Source: JAHDDH01 sp963922775
GTDB lineage: Bacteria; Bacteroidota; Bacteroidia; Cytophagales; Amoebophilaceae
Assembly (NCBI GenBank): GCA_963922775.1
Contig: CAWUJG010000022.1
Coordinates: 1-6,430 of the forward strand
DNA: 6,430 nt
Direction: 5' to 3'
Shown here piece by piece: positions 1 through 6,317 of the stretch (the stretch's first letter is position 1; each line of letters starts with the position of its first letter). A program made the translations under genes and the position numbers. Under the pieces are notes generated by a model. The model did not search any database. It worked only from the letters and a program-made list of their open reading frames with translations, and was not told the DNA's origin.

Positions 1-110
1 TGGGCCTTGTTACAGCCTCCTAGCAGCGTGCCTGCTAATAGTAGTGCACTTACGCTTTTGCGTGTTGTGTTTGTTCTCCTTTTTGGTTTGGTAGTATTTA
101 TATTTTTCAT
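1..110 (-). CDS. Lipoprotein, N-terminal part (cut by window edge)
   Basis: A minus-strand frame opens with ATG at 110-108 and stays open to the window edge (36 whole codons). The product has the layout of a lipoprotein signal peptide: a basic n-region (K8, K10, R11, R12, R17, K18), a hydrophobic stretch at about residues 19-30 (SVSALLLAGTLL), then G31-G32-C33. The Leu-Gly-Gly-Cys order fits a lipobox, so C33 would be the lipidated first residue after signal peptidase II cleavage. The mature part lies outside the window and its function cannot be told. The upstream side is AT-rich with no Shine-Dalgarno sequence. GC is high here (31 of the first 60 bases) compared with the rest of the window. 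A competing plus-strand frame (1-114) would encode a C-terminal hydrophobic helix, but it is probably the mirror of this signal peptide. Confidence 0.72.
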   Translation of the reverse strand, partial: MKNINTTKPKRRTNTTRKSVSALLLAGTLLGGCNKA

Positions 111-303
111 GTAAAATAAATAAAAATTAAAAAAATAAATCATTCTTTCCTTCATACTGATATTTGTTCTTACTTGAACAATATCATTCAAATCTTTAAT
201 ATTAATTTACATAAATTTTTTAAAAAAACAACAATATCAAAAAAAAATTATTTTATGCTTTGCTATACAATACCATTTTGTAATTACTATAATTATGCTA
301 TTC

Positions 304-348
304 ATTCATAATTGTCTAATATATGTCTTTTATTTATGCATTATGAAT
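304..348. repeat. Inverted repeat, 9-bp arms
   Basis: ATTCATAAT at 304-312 is the exact reverse complement of ATTATGAAT at 340-348, with 27 bases between. It sits inside the AT-rich spacer upstream of both divergent genes. In DNA this poor in G/C such a match can arise by chance, so its role (hairpin, regulator site or none) is open. Confidence 0.3.
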
Positions 349-393
349 TAAAATATCTTAAATATGTTTAAGTCTCTCCATTATAACTTTCTT

Positions 394-588
394 TCATTTT
401 CTCTTTGGTTCTTCCGCCTTTTCTCTTGTATTTTGGTCAACTTTCCTTGCCAAAGAATTGATGTTTATGCTATATTTATCTTCTACTTGATATTTAATCC
501 CAAGTATGCTCTACCATGAATTGTCATTGACGAGATTTAATATATATCATATCCTCTCATTCAGATTTTCATAAAATTCTATTATATC
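394..588 (-). pseudogene. Possible decayed coding remnant
   Basis: On the minus strand one frame reads from 588 down to a TGA at 396-394 and gives protein-like sequence broken by two in-frame stops (TGA at 549-547, TAG at 513-511). The last open run is 38 codons (510-397), rich in K and E, including INSLARKVDQNTREKAEEPK; the part before the stops includes DIIEFYENLNERI. The local GC rise compared with the flanking spacer supports former coding sequence. I do not recognise a family. Against it: the piece is short, has no start, and a 38-codon open run is possible by chance. It would explain why such a long spacer exists in an otherwise tightly packed region. Confidence 0.3.
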
Positions 589-638
589 CTAAAAAATGAT
601 ATATTAGATGAAAAATTCAAACCAAAATTATTACTCTT

Positions 639-1379
639 ATGCAAACTAATACCTATACTCATCCTGATCATATTCGCGTAACCATGAATAATATGGGCGT
701 AAGTACAACCATTCCTAATGAACTTACAGAAGCATTCTTGCTTTGGGTAGACCAAGTAAAAGGCCATCAACTAGATATTGGCGCTGCTTATGGCATTGCC
801 ACATTACCAGCTTTAAAAAAAGGAGCTAAAGTTACAGCTGTAGATCTCTCTAAGGCACATCTAGATATTCTTGCTGAAAGCTGTCCTAAAAACTTGAAAA
901 CAAACTTAACCACACAAGTAGGTAGAATACCTTATACATTTCAATTTGAGGATAATACCTTTAATGGAATTCATATCTCGCAAGTATTTCACTTTATGCG
1001 TGGAGAAGAAATAGAAAAAAGTATTGCCTTAGCTTATAAATGGCTAAAACCTGAAGGAAAAATATTTGTGATTGCTTGTAGCCCGCATTGTGGTGCTTAT
1101 AAACCAATACAAATGGAATATTATAATGAAAGAAAAAAAAATAAAAATCCTTGGCCAGGAGAAGTAGAAAATATTATGGACTTTACAGATCATCCTGTAA
1201 TTAATGATTTGCCTCCATTTTTTCATTTTCTAGAAGATGATGTGCTTAAACATGCCTTTGAAAAACAAGGATTTATCGTTGAAAAATGTGTTTTGGATAC
1301 TATAGCAAATTTACCTGAAGAATTCCGAAAAGATGGAAGAGAAACTGTTATGCTCATTGCCCATAAACCTAAAAAATAG
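639..1379 (+). CDS. Class I SAM-dependent methyltransferase
   Basis: This 246-residue soluble protein has the Rossmann-type methyltransferase fold. Motif I, the glycine-rich SAM loop, is LDIGAAYG at residues 45-52. The acidic end of strand 2 is VTAVDLS at 65-71, with D69 expected to bind the ribose of SAM. A strand-4-like segment (FNGIHISQVFHFM, about 108-120) and the WLKPEGKIFVI strand/turn (135-145) follow in the usual order. The substrate cannot be told: the C-terminal third (about 150-246), which would hold the specificity elements, is unfamiliar. An alternative in-frame start is M16 at 684; I keep 639 because neither has a Shine-Dalgarno sequence to decide. The next gene starts 14 bases after the stop, so it probably heads an operon with the exported protein and dapD. 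A 9-A run lies at 1133-1141. Family is fairly certain; function is not. Confidence 0.85.
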   Translation: MQTNTYTHPDHIRVTMNNMGVSTTIPNELTEAFLLWVDQVKGHQLDIGAAYGIATLPALKKGAKVTAVDLSKAHLDILAESCPKNLKTNLTTQVGRIPYTFQFEDNTFNGIHISQVFHFMRGEEIEKSIALAYKWLKPEGKIFVIACSPHCGAYKPIQMEYYNERKKNKNPWPGEVENIMDFTDHPVINDLPPFFHFLEDDVLKHAFEKQGFIVEKCVLDTIANLPEEFRKDGRETVMLIAHKPKK

Positions 1380-1393
1380 TAAATATTCAAAAA

Positions 1394-2008
1394 ATGGCTA
1401 AAAAACAATATTTTATATACTTATTTTTCCTGTGTATATACTCCTTATCCACTTTTGCAAATACAACCCATATAGAAACTGATTATGCTGTATTTATTTC
1501 AACTAATAAATCTGATATGGAAAAAGCTTTGCTGGATATTACTGTAAATCAAGAAAATAAAATAAAACATATTGTGCTTATAGGCAATAAAGATAAACTC
1601 AATGCAGATACTGTATATAAAATAACTAAAGAACTGAATAAAAAAAGAAAAACTTTAACACGATTTATAGAAAGAACAGGAAAGCAAAATGCTACACAGC
1701 TCAATCAGTCCGATCTATGGAAATATATTTGGGATATGAAGGTGCCAAGAAAGATAAAAAAAAAGTATATATCAGGTAAAAATTTATATTTAATACAACA
1801 TGTGAAAAAAAATATAGCAAAAGGATTAATAGAAAATTACATAGAAACCTTTATTAAAAAGGTAAAGCCCCAAGGAAAATGCCATTTTTTTATACCTTCT
1901 GCTATAGTCCAGGATGGTAAAGTATTAAAACAACTACAAAAGCAATATGCTGCTATCAATATTCAATTTGTTACCATAAACAACAAAATAATACCTAAAA
2001 ATGGATAA
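1394..2008 (+). CDS. Uncharacterised exported protein
   Basis: I do not recognise this 204-residue protein. It begins with a type I signal peptide: K3-K4, a hydrophobic core at residues 6-18, and a likely cleavage after STFA (A22/N23). C14 lies within the core and lacks a lipobox, so a lipoprotein is unlikely. The mature part is lysine-rich and alternates strand-like and helix-like stretches (KHIVLIGNKDKLNADTV, about 59-74; GKCHFFIPSAIVQDGKVLKQ, 161-180; AAINIQFVTI, 187-196), suggesting a small alpha/beta domain, with a very basic middle (about 116-145). No further membrane segment is seen, so it should be periplasmic or secreted. It starts 14 bases after the methyltransferase and its last 8 bases overlap the start of dapD, so the three are almost surely co-transcribed and perhaps translationally coupled. 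Runs of 9 A (1756-1764) and 8 A (1805-1812) occur in it. Confidence 0.75.
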   Translation: MAKKQYFIYLFFLCIYSLSTFANTTHIETDYAVFISTNKSDMEKALLDITVNQENKIKHIVLIGNKDKLNADTVYKITKELNKKRKTLTRFIERTGKQNATQLNQSDLWKYIWDMKVPRKIKKKYISGKNLYLIQHVKKNIAKGLIENYIETFIKKVKPQGKCHFFIPSAIVQDGKVLKQLQKQYAAINIQFVTINNKIIPKNG

Positions 2009-2816
2009 TCATTTAGAAAAAACCATTCTTAATGCGTGGAATAACCACGCATTACTTCAAGAAACAAATACTATAGAGGCTATTCATACTGTTTTAAACG
2101 CTTTAGATAGTGGTAAAATACGTGTAGCATCAGTAGAAAATGACCAATGGGTAGTGCATGAATGGATAAAAAAAGCAATAATGCTGTATTTTTCCCTTTG
2201 TAAAATGGAAACATATACCGTAGGGCCATGTCTGTATTATGATAAAATAAAGCTAAAGCAAGATTATCCACAAAATAATGTTCGCGTTGTACCACAAGCT
2301 GTAGCACGCTATGGCTCCTATCTCGCTAATGGTGTAACCTTACTTGATGCCTATGTAAATATTGGTGCCTATATAGATGAAAATACTTTAATTGATATTA
2401 AAGCAGCCATAGGAAGCTGTGCACAAATAGGTAAAAATATACATGTAAGTGCTGGCGTTATTATAGGAGGAGTTTTAGAACCAGTACAAAATAAACCTGT
2501 TATAATAGAAGATGATGCCTTTATTGGTGCCAATGCTGTACTGGTAGAAGGAGTACACATAGGTAAAAGAGCAGTAATAGCAGCAGGAGTTACATTAACA
2601 TCAAGCACAAAAATTATAGATGTTAGGCAAAAAAATAATCAAAATATAATAAAAGGATATGTACCAGAAAATACTGTAGTAGTGCCAGGCTCAGTAAAAA
2701 AAACATTTCCAGCAGGAGAATACTATATGCCTTGTGCTATGATAATTGGGGAAAGAAAAAAAAGTACAGATCAAAAAGTAGCTCTAAATGAGACACTAAG
2801 AGCATTTAGTCTTTAA
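2001..2816 (+). CDS. dapD: 2,3,4,5-Tetrahydropyridine-2,6-dicarboxylate N-succinyltransferase
   Basis: DapD transfers succinyl from succinyl-CoA to tetrahydrodipicolinate in the succinylase route to meso-diaminopimelate and lysine; it acts in the cytoplasm as a trimer. The 271 residues match the family length (E. coli about 274). An N-terminal helical domain (about 1-90) leads through RVVPQAVARYG (95-105) into the left-handed beta-helix of hexapeptide repeats (about 105-235), with YVNIGAYIDE (118-127), GSCAQIGKN (138-146) and IGGVLEPVQ (155-163). D132 aligns with Asp141 of E. coli. The tail GEYYMPCAMIIGERKKSTD is Bacteroidota-like. Oddities: the usual D-T-W-A after the catalytic Asp reads D-I-K-A (132-135), and GGVGIGG reads AGVIIGG. 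The start overlaps the previous gene by 8 bases. In a reduced genome it may be kept to make peptidoglycan diaminopimelate (inference). Confidence 0.93.
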   Translation: MDNHLEKTILNAWNNHALLQETNTIEAIHTVLNALDSGKIRVASVENDQWVVHEWIKKAIMLYFSLCKMETYTVGPCLYYDKIKLKQDYPQNNVRVVPQAVARYGSYLANGVTLLDAYVNIGAYIDENTLIDIKAAIGSCAQIGKNIHVSAGVIIGGVLEPVQNKPVIIEDDAFIGANAVLVEGVHIGKRAVIAAGVTLTSSTKIIDVRQKNNQNIIKGYVPENTVVVPGSVKKTFPAGEYYMPCAMIIGERKKSTDQKVALNETLRAFSL

Positions 2817-2893
2817 ATATATCATACTTATAATTTTTTGGACTGAATTAAACCAGATTTATAAATATTTATGCATAAAATTTAAAGTAAAAT

Positions 2894-2915
2894 GTATAAT
2901 TTTTGTATAATTTTT
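2894..2915. repeat. Perfect 11-bp tandem duplication in convergent spacer
   Basis: GTATAATTTTT occurs twice back to back (2894-2904 and 2905-2915), and a related CTTATAATTTTTT lies at 2828-2839. The copies sit in the 127-base spacer between the converging dapD and hemW genes. No GC-rich stem with a T tract was found, so there is no evidence for a classical terminator here, though the T runs could help transcription end. Replication slippage is the simplest origin. Confidence 0.6.
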
Positions 2916-2943
2916 CTTCTCAATTAGACTACTTTTACAAAAT

Positions 2944-4068
2944 TTAGACCATAAAATCTAGTGTAATCTGATCTGCTAAAATTTTCCCTTTGGAAGTTAA
3001 AAATAAAGTGTCATTATTAATGGTAATGTAACTTTCTTGTTGATAATATTTTAACTTATGATTTTTCTCTTGCAGTAAATCATAATTATACTTTTTTTTT
3101 AGCCAGTCTAAATCACATCCCCAAAAAGTACGTAAATGGGTGAGCAAATATTCATTAATCAACTCCTTTTGTGTTAACATTTCTACCGTACAAGGAATTT
3201 TATCTTGACTGATGCTCTGCATATATAAATGATTATTGCTTACATTATATTGTCTGGAAACTCCATTATAGGAATGTGCACTAGGACCAATGCCTAAATA
3301 AGACTTCTGCAACCAATAACTACTATTGTGTTTTGAAAGCTTATTTTTTCTACAAAAATTGGATATTTCATAATGTATGTAGCCTGCTCTTGATAGACTA
3401 GCTGTAAGCATATCAAAATAAACCACAGTATCCTCATCTGAAGGAGGCACAATAATGCCCTTTTTTTGCCAATGGGCAAAAACAGTTTTAGGCTCTATAG
3501 TAAGCATATATGCTGCTATATGCTCTGGAGATAACTTTATGGCTTGGCGTAAGTCATCTTCCCACATTTGTATAGTTTGGGTTGGTATAGCATAGATTAA
3601 ATCTATACTAATATTATCAAAACCTGCTTTGCGTGCATCATAAAAACATGTGATGGCTTTTTGTACATTATGTGCACGGTGCATCTTTTTTAACAATACA
3701 TTTTTAAATGATTGTATACCTATGCTTAATCGATTAACTCCTATATTTTTGAGTTGCTGTAACTTTACAGTATCAAGATCATCTGGATTGGCTTCAAGCG
3801 TAATTTCTACATTTTCTTCTAGTGTATAATATTGATCAATTTTATATAAAATTTGTTTAATATCTTCTGAACTCAATAATGAAGGAGTTCCACCTCCAAA
3901 ATAAATAGTAGAAATAGTCTCTGTACTGAAATAATCTTTTTGTAAAAAAATTTCTCTTTGCATTGCTACAAGCATCTGGGCTTTATAGCTATGCTGTGTA
4001 CTAAAATGGAAATCGCAATAGTAACAAGCTTGTTTACAAAAAGGTACATGAATATAAATTCCTGCCAT
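2944..4068 (-). CDS. hemW: Radical SAM heme chaperone HemW
   Basis: HemW belongs to the HemN-like radical SAM family but acts as a heme-binding chaperone, not as coproporphyrinogen oxidase. The 374 residues fit HemW (about 370-400) rather than the longer HemN (about 450). The iron-sulfur cluster motif is C11-x3-C15-x2-C18 followed by DF; the SAM-binding GGGTP is at 58-62; EANPDD is at 92-97 and LSIGIQSF at 114-121. The HemW signature is present at about 232-269: HYEISNF, then SKHNSSYW and YLGIGPSAHSYN. The C-terminal winged-helix part ends in LTSKGKILADQI. The ATG directly follows the TAA of accD, so it is the last gene of an mgtE-accD-hemW transcript. No other heme gene is in the window. A 9-nt run of A on the sense strand (3092-3100) falls at the K325-K327 region. 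Proteins of this family are often mislabelled coproporphyrinogen III oxidase. Confidence 0.93.
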   Translation of the reverse strand: MAGIYIHVPFCKQACYYCDFHFSTQHSYKAQMLVAMQREIFLQKDYFSTETISTIYFGGGTPSLLSSEDIKQILYKIDQYYTLEENVEITLEANPDDLDTVKLQQLKNIGVNRLSIGIQSFKNVLLKKMHRAHNVQKAITCFYDARKAGFDNISIDLIYAIPTQTIQMWEDDLRQAIKLSPEHIAAYMLTIEPKTVFAHWQKKGIIVPPSDEDTVVYFDMLTASLSRAGYIHYEISNFCRKNKLSKHNSSYWLQKSYLGIGPSAHSYNGVSRQYNVSNNHLYMQSISQDKIPCTVEMLTQKELINEYLLTHLRTFWGCDLDWLKKKYNYDLLQEKNHKLKYYQQESYITINNDTLFLTSKGKILADQITLDFMV

Positions 4069-4914
4069 TTATTCTTTTGAAAGCATTTTAAGTAAAGTGG
4101 TAAGCTTTGTTTTTAAATATCTCCTATCCACAATAAAATCTAAAAAACCGTTCTCCAACAAAAATTCTGATTTTTGAAAACCTTTAGGAAGCTCTCTTCC
4201 TATGGTTTCTTTTATTACGCGGGGACCTCCAAAACCAATTAATGCATCTGGCTCAGCAATATTAAAATCTCCCAGCATAGCAAAAGAAGCTGTAACACCA
4301 CCTGTAGTAGGATCTGTCATTAAAGAAATATAGGGAATCTTAGCCTGAGCAAGACATAAAAGTTTTGCTGCTGTTTTAGCCATCTGCATCAAAGAAAAGC
4401 TGCCTTCCATCATTCTTGCACCACCTGATTTAGATATTATGAGTAATGGCATTTTTTTTTCCAAACAAAAATCTACAGCTTTGGCTATTTTTTCACCCAC
4501 TATTGTACCCATAGAACCTCCTATAAAAGCAAAATCCATACACGCAATCATAATATCTAAACCATTCATTTTACCATATGCCGTACGTATAGCATCTTTT
4601 AATCCTGTCTTTTTTCTAGCATCATTTAACCTGCTGGCATAAGCCTTTTTATCTGTAAAGGCTAATATATCTTTGGCTAAAAATGGTGTGTTGATTTCTG
4701 TAAAATTGTTTAAATCAAATAGAATCTTAAAATATGCCTTCGATCCTATACGCATATGATATCCATCTTCTGGACATACATAGGCATTATCTATTATATC
4801 TTTAATATATACAATATTTCCTTTAGGCGTTTTATAAAAAACACCATCAGGAGCTTCTTTTTTATTTTTTGTATCAGTAAGAATACCTTTAGTCTGTCTA
4901 AGAAACCAAGCCAT
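4069..4914 (-). CDS. accD: Acetyl-CoA carboxylase carboxyltransferase subunit beta
   Basis: AccD pairs with AccA to move the carboxyl group from biotin on AccB to acetyl-CoA, giving malonyl-CoA for fatty acid synthesis. The 281 residues match the family. The crotonase-type core is clear: MDFAFIGGSMG (126-136), VGEKIAKAVDF, SKSGGARMMEG (161-171), TDPTTGGVTASFAMLGD (200-216) and ALIGFGGPRVI (224-234). The N-terminal zinc ribbon has lost three of its four cysteines: the first CxxC position reads T29-P-K-G32 and the second reads C47-P-E-D50. Loss of this ribbon is, to my knowledge, common in Bacteroidota and supports that assignment. It follows mgtE by 26 bases and abuts hemW with no gap (TAAATG), indicating one operon. 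accA, accB and accC are not in the window. A 9-A sense-strand run lies at 4452-4460. Confidence 0.96.
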   Translation of the reverse strand: MAWFLRQTKGILTDTKNKKEAPDGVFYKTPKGNIVYIKDIIDNAYVCPEDGYHMRIGSKAYFKILFDLNNFTEINTPFLAKDILAFTDKKAYASRLNDARKKTGLKDAIRTAYGKMNGLDIMIACMDFAFIGGSMGTIVGEKIAKAVDFCLEKKMPLLIISKSGGARMMEGSFSLMQMAKTAAKLLCLAQAKIPYISLMTDPTTGGVTASFAMLGDFNIAEPDALIGFGGPRVIKETIGRELPKGFQKSEFLLENGFLDFIVDRRYLKTKLTTLLKMLSKE

Positions 4915-4940
4915 AAATTGTAAACGTAAAATAAATTAAT

Positions 4941-6317
4941 TTAAAGTAAAAATAGCAGTGCAGAAGTAAAGTAGATAAATAATCCTACAATATCTACCAA
5001 AGTAGTAATAGCAGGACTAGCTACAATAGCAGGATCTCCATTTAAATATTTAACAATAAGGGGAAGTGTAGTACCTATTAGTGAAGAAATAATTACTTGT
5101 ATACTCAAGGCAAAGGCTATGGAAGAAGATAATATGTAGAGATTATTGTAGCTATTAGGAGCAGATAAATAATATACTTTTAAAAAACTCAAAAAAAATA
5201 AACACCCAGCAATTAATAAAGCTATTTTAACTTCTTTAAGAATAATTAACAACCAATGTTTTAATGATACCTGACCTACGGATAAGGCACGAATAATTAC
5301 TGAAGCTGCTTGACTACCTGTATTACCACCAGTATTTGCAATCATAGGAATATATAAGGCTAAAATTGTAAATTTTTTTAATATATCTTCATACTGATAC
5401 ATAATAATACTAGATAAAAAGCTAGCTACAAAAAGACCTGTAATCCATACCACACGTTTTCTAAAATGCTGTACACAAGAGGTTTCAAAATAACTTTTAC
5501 CTCTTTCATCTGGTAAAATACCCATAAATTTTTCCATATCTTCTTTTTCTTCTGCGCGAATAATATCAATAACATCATCGTGTAATACTATACCTACAAG
5601 TTGTTTTTCATTATTAAGTACAGGAATAGCCACAAGATTATATTTAGCTACCTGATAGGCTACTTTTTCTCTATCTTCAGCCACTTGAACAGCAATAAAA
5701 TTTTTATGTAGTACTTTGGCAACTTTTTGTTCAGGATGCTCTAAGATAAGATCTTTTAAAGTAACAAAGCCAATCAACTGCATTTTATGATTTACAACAT
5801 AGAGATAGTAAATCATCTTTTTAGAAGGAGAATCTTCACGTAATTTTTCAAGTGCCTCTTGAATAGACATATCATAATGAATAGTAGCAAAATCTGTACT
5901 CATAATACCTCCAGCAGTTTCTGGTGGATATCCACTCAAAGCAATTACATTTTCTTTAATTTTTTTAGATAAAAAAGGTAAAAGTTGCAATTGTTCACTT
6001 TCATGCAAAAGCTGATAAAAATCAGCTCGCTGATCTGAAGGTATAGTACTAAAAAGTAAGGAAAAAGGCTTTTTTTTCATCCTATGAAAAATAGCCAACT
6101 GCATATCAGCAGGTAGCTCAGCAAATATTACCCCCCATTTTTTATACTCTACCTGAGTAAAAATATGGATTATATGCGATACTGAAAAAGTAGAAAACCA
6201 TTCAGCTATATCTGCTATAGGTATTTGGTCTAAATCTTTTTGAATAACAGCAGTATGTTTCTTTTTAAAAAGATCTTTCCATATATTGATAAGTATTTTT
6301 GCACTTACTTTCTTCAT
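4941..6317 (-). CDS. mgtE: Magnesium transporter MgtE
   Basis: MgtE is a homodimeric inner-membrane Mg2+ channel gated by cytoplasmic Mg2+. All parts are present in 458 residues, normal for the family: an N-terminal superhelical domain (about 25-130), the linker YPPETAGGIM (130-139), a tandem CBS pair (about 138-195 and 200-255), a charged plug helix (about 254-275), then five membrane helices (about 288-308, 315-340, 355-382, 395-418, 432-457). The pore motif ANTGGNTGSQA is at 327-337, and D442 in ASPAITTLVD matches the pore Asp432 of the Thermus enzyme. These features point to a working channel. It lies 26 bases ahead of accD on the same strand. No Shine-Dalgarno sequence precedes the ATG; instead an 8-bp palindrome, ACGATCGT (6320-6327), ends 2 bases before it. 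An 8-A sense-strand run lies at 6070-6077. Confidence 0.96.
   Translation of the reverse strand: MKKVSAKILINIWKDLFKKKHTAVIQKDLDQIPIADIAEWFSTFSVSHIIHIFTQVEYKKWGVIFAELPADMQLAIFHRMKKKPFSLLFSTIPSDQRADFYQLLHESEQLQLLPFLSKKIKENVIALSGYPPETAGGIMSTDFATIHYDMSIQEALEKLREDSPSKKMIYYLYVVNHKMQLIGFVTLKDLILEHPEQKVAKVLHKNFIAVQVAEDREKVAYQVAKYNLVAIPVLNNEKQLVGIVLHDDVIDIIRAEEKEDMEKFMGILPDERGKSYFETSCVQHFRKRVVWITGLFVASFLSSIIMYQYEDILKKFTILALYIPMIANTGGNTGSQAASVIIRALSVGQVSLKHWLLIILKEVKIALLIAGCLFFLSFLKVYYLSAPNSYNNLYILSSSIAFALSIQVIISSLIGTTLPLIVKYLNGDPAIVASPAITTLVDIVGLFIYFTSALLFLL

Larger units (their letters stand above)
111..638. other. Long AT-rich intergenic region between divergent genes
   Basis: This 528-base stretch separates the leftward lipoprotein gene from the rightward methyltransferase gene and contains no intact gene. 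Bases 115-390 are extremely AT-rich (only 7 G/C in 181-240) with oligo-A/T tracts, which could hold promoters in both directions. I found no clean match to the Bacteroidota -7 element TAnnTTTG at a useful distance from either start. Base composition rises to about 40% GC at 401-460, where a decayed minus-strand frame is suspected. An AT-rich inverted repeat lies at 304-348. I see no tRNA, no riboswitch and no recognisable mobile-element end. Confidence 0.7.

Noticed and set aside
1..114. Plus-strand frame ending in TAA at 112-114 with a hydrophobic tail (LTLLRVVFVLLFGLVVFIFF)
   Set aside because: It could be the last membrane helix of a protein, but the opposite strand has a more specific pattern: start codon, basic n-region, hydrophobic core and lipobox Cys. 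The two cannot easily both be real.
527..555. TTGACG, 17-base spacer, TATCCT: a sigma-70-like promoter ahead of the methyltransferase
   Set aside because: Bacteroidota promoters usually have -33 TTTG and -7 TAnnTTTG elements, and such a match is easily found by chance in AT-rich DNA.
582..770. Minus-strand 62-codon frame
   Set aside because: It overlaps the start of the methyltransferase in antisense and its composition is not protein-like.
1394..2008. Treating the exported protein as a lipoprotein through C14
   Set aside because: C14 is preceded by Phe-Phe-Leu and followed by more hydrophobic residues, so it lacks the small residue at -1; cleavage after A22 fits better.
2369..2608. Minus-strand 79-codon frame inside dapD
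   Set aside because: It mirrors the hexapeptide repeats of dapD, which has clear family motifs.
2861..2872. ATAAATATTTAT palindrome in the dapD-hemW spacer as a terminator
   Set aside because: It has no G/C pairs, so it would form an unstable stem, and similar A/T palindromes (for example 196-205) arise trivially here.
2887..2938. GTAAAA / TTTTAC pairing as a terminator stem
   Set aside because: Only six A/T-rich pairs across a 40-base loop; not a credible intrinsic terminator.
2944..4068. Naming this gene hemN (coproporphyrinogen III oxidase)
   Set aside because: Length and the SKHNSSYW / GIGPSAHSYN signature fit HemW; the longer N-terminal part typical of HemN is missing.
4439..4642. Plus-strand 67-codon frame inside accD
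   Set aside because: It is antisense to the conserved accD core and has no independent support.
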